A stretch of DNA of 56,123 nucleotides, taken from NCBI GenBank assembly GCA_937873425.1, contig CALMYE010000233.1, positions 1-56,123 on the forward strand. The letters run 5' to 3'. Origin of the DNA: an uncultured Sphingopyxis sp. GTDB taxonomy: Bacteria; Pseudomonadota; Alphaproteobacteria; Sphingomonadales; Sphingomonadaceae. Made by a program: the position numbers and the translations under genes. How positions within the stretch are numbered: position 1 is the first letter of the stretch; each line of letters begins with the position of its first letter. A model generated the notes under the pieces. The model made no database searches and was not told the origin of the DNA. It saw only the letters and a program-made list of their open reading frames with translations. Shown here piece by piece: positions 18,350 through 26,037 of this stretch.

Positions 18350-18506
18350 CGCGCAGAGGCGCAGAGGTCGCGGAGATTTGGTTCACGCGGAGACGCGGAG
18401 GCGCGGAGAAGATTGGCGGCTTTGCCGCCTTTTTTCTTTTCTTCTCTGCGTTCTCTGCGCCTCTGCGCGCATTTTTCCCTCCGCGTCCCCGCGTCTCCGC
18501 GTGAAC
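18350..18506. repeat. Class C repeat copy 2, with interleaved arms
   Basis: Arm a (GCGCGCAGAGGCGCAGAG) is followed by arm b (TTCACGCGGAGACGCGGAGG). On the right side a' (CTCTGCGCCTCTGCGCGC) comes before b' (CCGCGTCTCCGCGTGAAC). The order a-b-a'-b' is interleaved, so both stems cannot form as simple nested hairpins. The centre holds an intrinsic terminator. Confidence 0.8.
18415..18440 (+). terminator. Intrinsic terminator for galE
   Basis: The stem GGCGGC-TTT-GCCGCC (18415-18429) is followed directly by a long pyrimidine run beginning TTTTTTTCTTTTC. It sits in the loop region of the class C repeat and points in the galE direction. Confidence 0.85.
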
Positions 18507-18551
18507 CCCTTTCGAAGCGCGGTATATCGGGAGCGAACGCCGCCAAGCCGG

Positions 18552-18578
18552 TTGACTTTCCGGCCGCTTCGCCATAGG
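18552..18578 (+). promoter_or_regulatory. Candidate promoter of rpmJ
   Basis: TTGACT (18552-18557) is followed after 15 bases by CATAGG (18573-18578). Boxes ending in ATAGG recur as -10 elements in this window (gltX, the exported gene at 41843). The leader to the ATG is about 40 bases. Confidence 0.45.
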
Positions 18579-18622
18579 TGCGCCGCTTCGCGTGCAACGC
18601 TGAGAATTTACGGACGAGAACG

Positions 18623-18748
18623 ATGAAGATTCGCAACAGCCTGAAGTCGCTGAAGGACCGCCACCGGGACAACCGCGTGATCCGCCGCCGTGGCCGGACC
18701 TATGTGATCAACAAGACCAACCGCCGCTTCAAGGCGCGCCAGGGCTGA
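18623..18748 (+). CDS. rpmJ: 50S ribosomal protein bL36, zinc-free form
   Basis: bL36 is the smallest large-subunit protein. The 41 residues begin [17 protein letters not shown] and end NRRFKARQG, very basic throughout. The Cys/His zinc knot of the C+ form is missing, so this is the YkgO-like C- type. GACGAGAACG precedes the ATG without a strong Shine-Dalgarno. It is a single gene with its own promoter and a terminator 48 bases after its stop. Together with the C- rpmG, it means neither of these two proteins binds zinc in this organism. Confidence 0.95.
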   Translation: MKIRNSLKSLKDRHRDNRVIRRRGRTYVINKTNRRFKARQG

Positions 18749-18795
18749 TTGCCCGGCCGGGACGATGTCCCGCGCGCATTTGCGAGCCAGCGTGA

Positions 18796-18824
18796 CGCCG
18801 CCGGATGCTTCCGGCGGCGCTTTC
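18796..18824 (+). terminator. Terminator after rpmJ
   Basis: A perfect 9-bp stem CGCCGCCGG/CCGGCGGCG with loop ATGCTT (18796-18819) is followed by CTTTCG, 48 bases after the rpmJ stop. Confidence 0.65.
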
Positions 18825-18842
18825 GCGTGTCGGCTACCGAAA

Positions 18843-18975
18843 CCCCTCCCCTTCAGGGGAGGGGCAGCGAGACTTGGTCCGGCGCAGCCGGACCTAGCCG
18901 CAGCGGGGTGGGGCCTGTCGGCCTTGCGCAACATCGACAGGCCCCACCCCAACCCCTCCCCTGAAGGGGAGGGGC
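18843..18975. repeat. Palindromic intergenic repeat, class A copy 3
   Basis: The hairpins CCCCTCCCCTTCAGGGGAGG and CCCCTCCCCTGAAGGGGAGG lie at the ends. Inside are GCAGCGAGACTTG, GTCCGGCGCAGCCGGAC, CGCAGCGGGGTGGGGCC, CCTTGCGCAA and the complement GGCCCCACCCC. This is a full-length example of the class. Confidence 0.9.
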
Positions 18976-18991
18976 TTCAGGAAGGCCGGCA

Positions 18992-19603
18992 ATGATCTCC
19001 CGCTGCGTGATCTTCGATGTCGGCCGCGTGCTGTTCCAGTGGGACCTGCGCCACCTGTTCGCAAAGCTGATCGCGGACGAGGACGAACTCGACTGGTTTC
19101 TGACCCATGTCGTCACACCCGAATGGCATTTCCAGCACGATGCCGGGCGACCGCTCGCCGAGATGCTGCCCGAGTTGAAGGCCGAGTTCCCGGCCCATGC
19201 CGCGCTGATCGACGCCTATGCGGCGCGCTTCAACGAGACGATTCCAGGCCCCGTTCCGGGCAGCCTCGAACTGGTCGAACGGCTCGACGCGGCGGGTGTG
19301 CCGCTGTTCGCGATCACCAATTTCGGCGATGAATTCTGGGCGGGGTTTCGCCCGACCCAGCCGGTGTTCGACCGCTTCCAGGGCATCATCGTGTCGGGGA
19401 CCGAGAGACTGACGAAGCCCGACCCCGCCATCTACCGCCTCGCGATCGCGCGATTCGGCATCGACCCGGCGGGCGCGCTGTTCGTCGACGATGTTGCGGC
19501 GAATGCCGCGGGCGCCGAATCGGTAGGCATGGCGGGGCATCACTTCATCGACGCAGTGACGCTGGAGCGGGAACTGGTGGACCGGATGTTTCTGGCAGCA
19601 TAG
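18992..19603 (+). CDS. HAD-IA family hydrolase (YihX-like)
   Basis: This 203-residue HAD phosphatase or dehalogenase-like protein has motif I FDVGRVLF with the nucleophile Asp9. As in YihX, Gly stands in the +2 position rather than Asp. FAITNF near 105 is motif II, TKPDPAIY near 140 gives the Lys of motif III, and LFVDDVAANAAGAESVGM near 165-182 is motif IV. A helical cap lies between motifs I and II. AGGAAGG precedes the ATG. YihX relatives hydrolyse sugar 1-phosphates, but the substrate here is not known. Confidence 0.87.
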   Translation: MISRCVIFDVGRVLFQWDLRHLFAKLIADEDELDWFLTHVVTPEWHFQHDAGRPLAEMLPELKAEFPAHAALIDAYAARFNETIPGPVPGSLELVERLDAAGVPLFAITNFGDEFWAGFRPTQPVFDRFQGIIVSGTERLTKPDPAIYRLAIARFGIDPAGALFVDDVAANAAGAESVGMAGHHFIDAVTLERELVDRMFLAA

Positions 19604-19636
19604 CGGTCGTAGGCCGCAAGCGCCGGTTCTTTTTGT

Positions 19637-19778
19637 TTCACGCGAAGACGCGAAGGCGCGAAGAAGTGGCTTCGGGCCGACAGGCCCACTTTCTCTCATA
19701 GCGGTGCGACTTGCCGCAATCGCAAAGGGAAAAGACCTCTTCGCGGCAAGCGCGACCTCTTCGCGTCTTTGCGTGAAC
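19637..19778. repeat. Palindromic repeat, class C copy 3
   Basis: The left arm TTTCACGCGAAGACGCGAAG with GGCGCGAAGAAG faces the right arm CTTCGCGTCTTTGCGTGAA. Inside are GGGCCGACAGGCCC and a GCCGC..GCGGC pair. It lies between convergent genes (HAD and oligopeptidase B). Confidence 0.8.
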
Positions 19779-19789
19779 CCCATGAAAGC

Positions 19790-21958
19790 CTATTTCTCCA
19801 CCCCCAGCTGCGTCAGCACGAAGGCGAACTCTTCGGCGTCCTCGCGCAGGGCGCCCCAGCGGCCCGACTTGCCGCCGTGGCCCGCGCCCATGTTGGTGCG
19901 CAGCAGCAGCGCCGCGTCGTTGGTGCGCGTCGCGCGGAGCTTGGCGACCCACTTCGCCGGTTCCCAATAGGTCACGCGCGGGTCGTTGAGGCCCGCCGAC
20001 ACCAGCATCGGCGGATAGGCTTTCGCGGTCACATTGTCGTAGGGGCTGTAGGACAGCATGTAATCGAACGCCGCCTTGTCGGTGATGGGGTTGCCCCATT
20101 CGGGCCATTCGCCGGGGGTCAGCGGCAGCGTTTCGTCGACCATCGTGTGGATCACGTCGACGAAAGGCACGCCCGCCAGCACCGCGCCCCACAGTTCGGG
20201 CGCCTCGTTATAGACGACGCCCATCACCTGTCCGCCTGCCGAGCGGCCCTCGATCGAGATATTGCCCGCGCTCGTATAATTCTTGTCGATCAAACCTTTG
20301 GCGACGTCGATGAAGTCGTCGAACGTGTTCCTGCGCTCGGTCCCCTTGCCCGCGAGATACCAGGCGCGGCCGAGATCGTCGCCGCCGCGCACATGCGCGA
20401 TGGCGTAGATCATGCCGCGATCGACGAAGCTGAGCCGCGTCGTCGAAAAGCCCGGCGGCACGCGGTAGCCGTATGAGCCATAGGCATAGAGGTGCATCGG
20501 CGCGCTGCCGTCGAGCTTCGTCCCCTTTTTGTAGACGAGCGAGGCGGGGATCATCGTCTTGCCGTCGCGGCTCGGCAAATTAACCCGTTCGGTTACATAT
20601 TGCGTAGAATCGTAACCCGAAGGGATTATCTGCACCTTCAGCGTTTCGAGCGTTCCGCTGGCGATATCATAGTCATAGACGGTGTCGGGGGTGACCATCG
20701 ATTCATAGTCGATGCGCAATTTGTCCTGATGATATTCGGGATTATCGCCGAGCCCCGCCACATAAGTGGCCTCGGGGAATTTGATCCGCCCCGGCGTCAG
20801 TGGCGCGTCATATTTGCGCACGTCGATCTGGTCGAGCCCGTCCTCGCGCGCCTCCAGCACGAAATAGTCGCGGAAGACCGACAGGCCGGTGATGTAGCTG
20901 TGGTCGCTGCCGGGGATCAGCGTCGTCCAGGTGCCGGGATTCCCGATGTCGGCGGTCGCGATGCGGAAGTTCGGATGCTCGTCGTTGGTGTGGATATAGA
21001 GCGTGCCGCCGCGTTCATCGACGCTGTATTCGCGGCCTTTCTTTCGCGCCGACACGAGCAGGGGCGCGGCCTCGGGATCGCCGGCGGGGAGCAGATAGAC
21101 CTCGCTCGTCTCGTTGTCGCCCGTCGCGATGACGATATAATTGTCGGCGGCGGTCTTGCCGATGCCGACGCCGAAGCCGATGTCCTCTTCCTTGTAGAGC
21201 AATTTGTCGTCCGCGACCGGGGTGCCGAGCTTGTGCAGCCGGACATTGTCGGTGCGCCAATTCTCGTTGGCGAGGCCATAGAGGAGCGCGTCGTTGCTCG
21301 CGGTCCAGACCAGCGACGACAAGGTGCCGGGGATGACGTCCGCCAGCATCTCGCCGGTGTCGAGGTTGCGGAAGCGGACTTCGAAGCGTTCGGCGCCTGT
21401 ATCGTCTACGCCATAGGCGATGATCCGGCCGTTCGGGCTGACCGACACGTCGGACAGGCGGAAATATTCCTTGCCCTCGGCCATCGCGACCTCGTCGAGA
21501 ATCAGCTGCGCCTCGCCGCCGCCCGCCGCGGGCCTCCGATACCATTTCTTATATTCGGCGCCCTCTTCGAACTCGACCCAATAGAGCCAGTCGCCGTCCT
21601 TCTGCGGCACGCTCGAATCATCCTCCTTGATGCGGCCCTTCATCTCCTGGAACAGGGTTTCGACCAGCGCCTCGTGCGGCTTCATCGCGGCGTCGAACCA
21701 GGCGTTCTCGGCCTTCACATAATCGAGGATATCTTCGTCATCGATCACCGGATAGCTCTGGTCGCGCAGCCAGTGCCACGGGTCCGACAGCGTCCTGCCA
21801 TGCAGGGTCGTCTGATAGGGGCGCTGCTCGGCCACGGGCGCCGCGGGCAGGGCGGGGGTCTTGCTGGTCAATGAAGTTTCTTTCTCTTTGGCCGAAGCAG
21901 TCGGAACGGCGACAAGCGGGGTGGCAATTGCCGCCATAAACATCCAAATAGCGCGCAT
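19790..21958 (-). CDS. Exported S9A prolyl oligopeptidase family peptidase (oligopeptidase B type)
   Basis: This serine peptidase cleaves short peptides, in oligopeptidase B after basic residues. The 722 residues begin with a likely signal peptide (hydrophobic core about 7-20, then ASAKEK), suggesting a periplasmic enzyme. An N-terminal seven-bladed propeller spans roughly 60-440. The alpha/beta-hydrolase domain has the nucleophile Ser573 in EGRSAGGQ, an Asp in GLNDPRV near 660 and His694 in GAGHGGKSGR. The word YGSYGYRVPPGFS near 490 is typical of S9A. It diverges from the aminopeptidase gene, so two peptide-degrading enzymes are neighbours. Confidence 0.92.
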   Translation of the reverse strand: MRAIWMFMAAIATPLVAVPTASAKEKETSLTSKTPALPAAPVAEQRPYQTTLHGRTLSDPWHWLRDQSYPVIDDEDILDYVKAENAWFDAAMKPHEALVETLFQEMKGRIKEDDSSVPQKDGDWLYWVEFEEGAEYKKWYRRPAAGGGEAQLILDEVAMAEGKEYFRLSDVSVSPNGRIIAYGVDDTGAERFEVRFRNLDTGEMLADVIPGTLSSLVWTASNDALLYGLANENWRTDNVRLHKLGTPVADDKLLYKEEDIGFGVGIGKTAADNYIVIATGDNETSEVYLLPAGDPEAAPLLVSARKKGREYSVDERGGTLYIHTNDEHPNFRIATADIGNPGTWTTLIPGSDHSYITGLSVFRDYFVLEAREDGLDQIDVRKYDAPLTPGRIKFPEATYVAGLGDNPEYHQDKLRIDYESMVTPDTVYDYDIASGTLETLKVQIIPSGYDSTQYVTERVNLPSRDGKTMIPASLVYKKGTKLDGSAPMHLYAYGSYGYRVPPGFSTTRLSFVDRGMIYAIAHVRGGDDLGRAWYLAGKGTERRNTFDDFIDVAKGLIDKNYTSAGNISIEGRSAGGQVMGVVYNEAPELWGAVLAGVPFVDVIHTMVDETLPLTPGEWPEWGNPITDKAAFDYMLSYSPYDNVTAKAYPPMLVSAGLNDPRVTYWEPAKWVAKLRATRTNDAALLLRTNMGAGHGGKSGRWGALREDAEEFAFVLTQLGVEK

Positions 21959-22026
21959 AGGAAACTCCCGCGGGACGCCGCCGCCGATGGGCGGATCGCC
22001 CGCGATGTAGAAACAAGGATAGAGCC

Positions 22027-23853
22027 ATGTCCAGCCCCGTTCACGCGGACCGCCTTTCCCGCCTGCGCGCCGAGCTTGCGGCGCGCGGCCTCGACGGTTT
22101 CGTGGTGCCGATCAGCGACGAGCATATGAGCGAATATGTCGGCGCCTATGCGCAGCGCATGGCGTGGCTGACCGGTTTCGGCGGATCGGCGGGGACGGCG
22201 GCGGTGCTGCCCGCAAAGGCCGCGGTGTTCGTCGACGGCCGCTATACGGTGCAGGTGCGCGACCAGGTCGACGGATCGCTGTTCGACTATGTCGGCGTGC
22301 CGCAGTCGAGCGTCGCCGAATGGCTGGGCGCGAACGTCAGCGCGGGGCAAAAGGTCGGCTACGACCCGTGGCTGCATTCGATCGACTGGGTCAAGGCGAC
22401 CGAAAAGGCGTTGAAGGCGAAGGGCGCCGATCTGGTCGCGGTGGCGGCGAACCCGCTCGACGCGGCATGGGACGACCAGCCCGCGCCGAGCGATGCGCCG
22501 GTCGCGGTCTACGACACCGAACTCGCGGGACAGGCCGCGGCCGACAAGCGCGCGGTGATCGCCGACTGGCTGAAGGCGAAGACCATCGACACGACGGTGA
22601 TGACCGCGCTCGATTCGGTCGCCTGGACCTTCAACATCCGGGGGCAGGACGTCAGCCACACGCCGGTTGGGCTCGCCTTCGCGCTGCTCCACGCCGATGC
22701 GACCGCCGACCTGTTCATAGCGCCGGAGAAGGTTACCGACGCGGTGCGCGCGCATCTCGGCAACAGCGTGCGCATCCACGACCGCGCCGCGTTCGAGGGC
22801 GCGCTGGCGGGGCTTGCCGGCAAGAAGGTAGCGGTCGATCCCGACCGGGCGGTCGCGGCGATCTTCACCGCGCTGGAAGCGGCGGGCGCGCAGGTCGAGC
22901 GCCACCGCGATCCGGCGGTGCTGCCCAAGGCGATCAAGAACGGCGTCGAGCTCGACGGCACCCGCGCGGCGCACGTCCGCGACGGGTTGGCGGTGTCGCG
23001 CTTCCTGAAATGGATGGAAGAGGTCGCGCCGCAGGGCGGGCTCGACGAACTGGGCGCGGCGGCGAAGCTGAAAAGCTTTCGCGAGGAGAATGGCGCGCTG
23101 GTCGACCTGTCCTTCGACACCATTTCGGCGGCCGGCCCGAACGGGGCGCTCCCGCACTACAAGGTCGACGCGACGACGAACCGCGCGATCGAGACCGGCA
23201 CGCTCTATCTGGTCGATTCGGGCGGGCAATATGCCGACGGCACCACCGACATCACGCGCACCATCGCGATCGGCACGCCCTCCGCCGAGATGCGCCGCCG
23301 CTTCACCCAGGTGCTCAAGGGCCATATCGCGCTCGCCACCGCGCGCTTTCCCAAGGGGACGCGCGGCAGCCAGCTCGATATCCTCGCGCGGCAATATCTG
23401 TGGGCCGACGGGGTCGATTATGCCCACGGCACCGGCCACGGCGTCGGCGTCTATCTGGCGGTCCACGAAGGGCCGCAGCGCATCGCCAAATCCTCGGGCG
23501 GGCAGGCGGGGACCGAGGAGCCGCTGCACGCGGGGATGATCCTGTCGAACGAGCCCGGCTATTACAAGGCAGGGCATTTCGGCATCCGCATCGAGAATCT
23601 GGTCGTCGTCACCCCCGTCAGCATCGACGGCGCCGAAGAGGAGATGCTGGCGTTCGAGACGATCACCTTCGCGCCGATCGCGCGCGATCTGGTCGAGGCG
23701 GCGCTGTTGTCGCCCGCCGAGGCCGACTGGCTCGACGCCTATCATGCGGCGGTGTTCGACAAATTGGCGCCCGGCATGGACGATGCGGCGCGCGAATGGC
23801 TCGCCGCCGCCTGCGCGCCGATCGACCGCGCCCCCGCCGCGCTCGCTGCCTGA
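22027..23853 (+). CDS. Xaa-Pro aminopeptidase (M24B family)
   Basis: This enzyme removes N-terminal residues that precede proline. The 608 residues follow the long three-domain layout: two creatinase-like N-terminal domains and a pita-bread catalytic domain from about 310. The dinuclear metal ligands are all present: Asp397 in LVDSGGQY, Asp408 in TTDITRT, His471 in GTGHGVG, Glu509 in NEPGYY and Glu523 in RIENL. No signal peptide is seen, so it is cytoplasmic. The thioesterase gene begins 7 bases after its stop, implying an operon. Confidence 0.94.
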   Translation: MSSPVHADRLSRLRAELAARGLDGFVVPISDEHMSEYVGAYAQRMAWLTGFGGSAGTAAVLPAKAAVFVDGRYTVQVRDQVDGSLFDYVGVPQSSVAEWLGANVSAGQKVGYDPWLHSIDWVKATEKALKAKGADLVAVAANPLDAAWDDQPAPSDAPVAVYDTELAGQAAADKRAVIADWLKAKTIDTTVMTALDSVAWTFNIRGQDVSHTPVGLAFALLHADATADLFIAPEKVTDAVRAHLGNSVRIHDRAAFEGALAGLAGKKVAVDPDRAVAAIFTALEAAGAQVERHRDPAVLPKAIKNGVELDGTRAAHVRDGLAVSRFLKWMEEVAPQGGLDELGAAAKLKSFREENGALVDLSFDTISAAGPNGALPHYKVDATTNRAIETGTLYLVDSGGQYADGTTDITRTIAIGTPSAEMRRRFTQVLKGHIALATARFPKGTRGSQLDILARQYLWADGVDYAHGTGHGVGVYLAVHEGPQRIAKSSGGQAGTEEPLHAGMILSNEPGYYKAGHFGIRIENLVVVTPVSIDGAEEEMLAFETITFAPIARDLVEAALLSPAEADWLDAYHAAVFDKLAPGMDDAAREWLAAACAPIDRAPAALAA

Positions 23854-23860
23854 GGCCCGC

Positions 23861-24310
23861 ATGGAGCAGGTTCCCCTGGACGATTTCCGCGTGCGCGAGA
23901 CGGTGCGCGTGCGCTTCAACGAGATCGACGGCCAGAATATCGTCTTCAACGGCCATTATCTGGTCTATGCCGACATCGGGGTGACCGAATATTTCCGCGC
24001 GCTGGGCGAGGGGCAGCCGGGCCCCTATTTTCACCAATATGGCACGGACATCCGCGAGACGCATTGCGAGATCGATTATCACGCGCCCGCGCGGCTCGAC
24101 GAGCTGATCACCATCGCGGCGCGGATCAGCCGCTTCGGGCGCGACAGCTTCACTGTCCATTGCGGAATTTTTCGGGGGCAGGAGCGGCTGACCGACATCG
24201 AGATCCGCTATGCCCATATCGACAGCGACAGCGGCCGGGCGGCGCCGCTTCCCGGCAGTTTCATCGCCGAAGTCAGGCGCTTCGAGACGCGCACGCCGAC
24301 GCAGGACTGA
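23861..24310 (+). CDS. Acyl-CoA thioesterase, 4HBT/YbgC-like hotdog fold
   Basis: This 149-residue single hotdog domain has the 4-hydroxybenzoyl-CoA thioesterase pattern. RVRFNEIDGQNIVFNGHYL at about 15-33 has the Asp that acts in catalysis, and ADIGVTEYFRAL is the following helix. It probably hydrolyses an acyl-CoA thioester, but the substrate is unknown. The ATG at 23861 gives the family length; a longer frame reads back into the aminopeptidase gene. It faces the small minus-strand gene at 24414 across a bidirectional terminator. Confidence 0.87.
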   Translation: MEQVPLDDFRVRETVRVRFNEIDGQNIVFNGHYLVYADIGVTEYFRALGEGQPGPYFHQYGTDIRETHCEIDYHAPARLDELITIAARISRFGRDSFTVHCGIFRGQERLTDIEIRYAHIDSDSGRAAPLPGSFIAEVRRFETRTPTQD

Positions 24311-24329
24311 TTCGCGAATCGCCGATTCG

Positions 24330-24390
24330 GCGCCCCGGGGCGCCTTCTCGACCAAAAAGGTCGAAAAAAAGGGCCGCCCAAGGGCGGCCC
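24330..24390. terminator. Bidirectional terminator between the thioesterase gene and a minus-strand transcript
   Basis: Three hairpins lie in a row. GGCGCCCCGGGGCGCC is at 24330-24345. TCGACC-AAAAA-GGTCGA (24348-24364) is followed on the plus strand by A-rich sequence. GGGCCGCC..GGCGGCCC is at 24371-24390. Read on the minus strand the last stem is followed at once by TTTTTTT, a strong Rho-independent signal, so leftward transcription from beyond 24390 ends here. Confidence 0.75.
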
Positions 24391-24413
24391 GTGAAAGTTT
24401 TGGGAGAGGATGC

Positions 24414-24530
24414 CTAAAAGGCAAGGGTGATATTGCAGCGCACAATGAATTGTGCAACTGCGAAAAGAGCATTTGCAGTTGCAGTTTTTGCAATCGTAGA
24501 GAGTGTCGATTGCGGCGGACGCATTGCCAT
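24414..24530 (-). CDS. Candidate small protein of 38 residues, unannotated type
   Basis: This reading frame has GAGGGG just before the ATG at 24530 (a second ATG is at 24524), 38 codons, a TAG stop, and the strong minus-strand terminator 24 bases further on. The product starts MAMRPPQSTLSTIAK, is Ala/Thr-rich, and ends in a hydrophobic segment ALFAVAQFIVRC followed by NITLAF. No family is recognised. Codon use is AT-richer than the neighbours, with six GCA alanine codons. It could be a small membrane peptide, or the region could instead be a non-coding RNA. It diverges from the gene at 24572. Confidence 0.45.
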   Translation of the reverse strand: MAMRPPQSTLSTIAKTATANALFAVAQFIVRCNITLAF

Positions 24531-24552
24531 CGCCCCTCGCAAATCGCCGCGA

Positions 24553-24574
24553 CATGTCCTAAATTGCGGACATG
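24553..24574. promoter_or_regulatory. Operator-like dyad at the start of the 24572 gene
   Basis: CATGTCC-TAAATTGC-GGACATG is a perfect 7-bp inverted repeat with an 8-base spacer. Its right arm contains the ATG at 24572 and its spacer holds TAAATT, a possible -10. It lies between two divergent genes and could be a protein site or an mRNA hairpin over the start. Confidence 0.5.
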
Positions 24575-25048
24575 CGAATGTTCGGCAAAGTCGATATCGG
24601 CGGCGGCCTGTCCGATTTCTGGGATTATGTCCGCGAGCCGCGCCCGCACCGCTGGGCGATCTGGGGCCTCGCGCTGGCGCTGACCTGGGTCGTGTTCAAC
24701 GGCGTGGCGAAATATCTGATCCCCTATGAGGAGCCCAAGGCGCAGATCATCTATTTCGAGAATTGGGATGCGACGCGCAGCGATGCCGAGGTGCGCGCCG
24801 ACTGGATCGCGCGCGCGCGCGAAACCACGCGCCGCAACGCCGAGCGCCGCGTGCAATATCAGAAGCTCGCCGACATGATGGGGGTCGAATATGATGCGGC
24901 CGAGGCCGAAAAGCTGACCCGCGAGACATTGGGCGCCGAAGCCGACGCGATCGGCAAGCGCCCGGCGCCGACGCGCTCGACGCTCGCCGAACGCGCGGCG
25001 CGCGGGCCGAAGCCCGCGACGCCGCCTCCTGCCAAAAGCGCCGACTGA
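24572..25048 (+). CDS. Conserved-type hypothetical protein with one membrane helix
   Basis: This 158-residue protein is not recognised. Residues 1-25 are soluble and end REPRPHRWAIWG. One membrane helix follows (about 26-48, WAIWGLALALTWVVFNGVAKYL). A periplasmic or cytoplasmic tail comes next with a charged, coiled-coil-like helix (about 70-110, rich in Arg, Ala and Glu) and a Pro/Ala-rich end. ATG 24572 or 24578 could be the start. No Shine-Dalgarno is visible and TAAATT lies 6-12 bases upstream, so it may be leaderless. Only 7 bases separate its stop from ribD, so it heads the ribD-ribE transcript. Confidence 0.65.
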   Translation: MRMFGKVDIGGGLSDFWDYVREPRPHRWAIWGLALALTWVVFNGVAKYLIPYEEPKAQIIYFENWDATRSDAEVRADWIARARETTRRNAERRVQYQKLADMMGVEYDAAEAEKLTRETLGAEADAIGKRPAPTRSTLAERAARGPKPATPPPAKSAD

Positions 25049-25055
25049 CCGGCGC

Positions 25056-26030
25056 ATGCGGCATGTGCCCGCCGATGCCGACTGGATGGCGGCGGCCATC
25101 GCGCTGTCGCGGCGCGGGCGCGGCGCGTCGGCGCCCAATCCCAATGTCGGCTGCCTGATCGTCCAGCATGGCGCGGTGGTCGGGCGCGGCTGGACCCAGC
25201 CCGGCGGCCGCCCCCATGCCGAGGCGATGGCGCTCGCCGAGGCGGGCGATGCGGCGCGCGGCGCGACCGTCTATTCGAGCCTCGAGCCCTGCGCCCATGC
25301 CAGCCCGCGCGGCCCCTGCTGTTCGGACCTGCTCGCCGATGCCGGCGTCGCGCGCGTCGTCGTCGCGACGCACGATCCCGACCCGCGCACCGACGGCAAG
25401 GGTGTCGCCCGGCTGCGCGCCGCGGGGGTCGAGGTCGCCGACGGCGTACTCACCGAAGAAGCGCGCGGGGCGATGGCGCCCTGGTGGTCGCGCGCGACGC
25501 GGCGGCGGCCTTTCGTGACATTGAAGCTTGCGACCTCGCTCGACGGCTGCATCGCGCGCGCCGACGGGGCGAGCCGCTGGATCACCGGCGACCGCGCGCG
25601 GGCGCACGGGCATGTCGAGCGCGCGATGCACGAGGGAATCCTGGTCGGGCGCGGGACGCTCGAGGCCGATTCGCCGCGGCTCGACGTGCGCCTGCCCGGC
25701 CTCGAAGCGTCGAGCCCGCGCAAATATCTGCTGACGCGTGGCGCCGCGCCCAAGGGCTGGACCGCGATCGCCTCGCCCGAATCGGTCGAAGGCGTCGATT
25801 CGCTGCTGGTCGAGGGCGGCGCGGGCGCTGCCGCGGCCTTCCTCGCCGCCGACCGGGTCGACCGGCTGCTGCTCTATCGCGCGCCGATCCTGATCGGCGG
25901 CGGCCGCGCGGCGCTCGGCGACATCGGCCTGACCGATCTCGCGGACGCGCACGGCCGCTGGCGGCGCGCCGACAGCCGCCCGCTTGGCAGCGACCGGCTC
26001 GAGGTCTACGAGCGCATCAGGAAGGAATGA
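25056..26030 (+). CDS. ribD: Bifunctional riboflavin deaminase/reductase RibD
   Basis: RibD carries out two successive steps of riboflavin synthesis: deamination of the pyrimidine and reduction of the ribosyl side chain. The 324 residues have an N-terminal cytidine-deaminase-like domain. Zinc ligands are His54 with catalytic Glu56 in RPHAEA, and Cys79 and Cys88 in SLEPCAHASPRGPC. The C-terminal reductase begins near RRPFVTLKLATSLDG (about 150), contains ASRWITG and ends with VEGGAGAAAAFL near 255. It is 8-base-coupled to ribE. Confidence 0.96.
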   Translation: MRHVPADADWMAAAIALSRRGRGASAPNPNVGCLIVQHGAVVGRGWTQPGGRPHAEAMALAEAGDAARGATVYSSLEPCAHASPRGPCCSDLLADAGVARVVVATHDPDPRTDGKGVARLRAAGVEVADGVLTEEARGAMAPWWSRATRRRPFVTLKLATSLDGCIARADGASRWITGDRARAHGHVERAMHEGILVGRGTLEADSPRLDVRLPGLEASSPRKYLLTRGAAPKGWTAIASPESVEGVDSLLVEGGAGAAAAFLAADRVDRLLLYRAPILIGGGRAALGDIGLTDLADAHGRWRRADSRPLGSDRLEVYERIRKE

Positions 26031-26037
26031 CCGCCCC

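Noticed and set aside
24421-24500. Repeated TTGCA words and the GCACAAT/ATTGTGC palindrome read as a regulator binding array
   Set aside because: The TTGCA words are largely explained by GCA and ACT codons of the candidate minus-strand small gene, so a separate binding-site claim is not supported.
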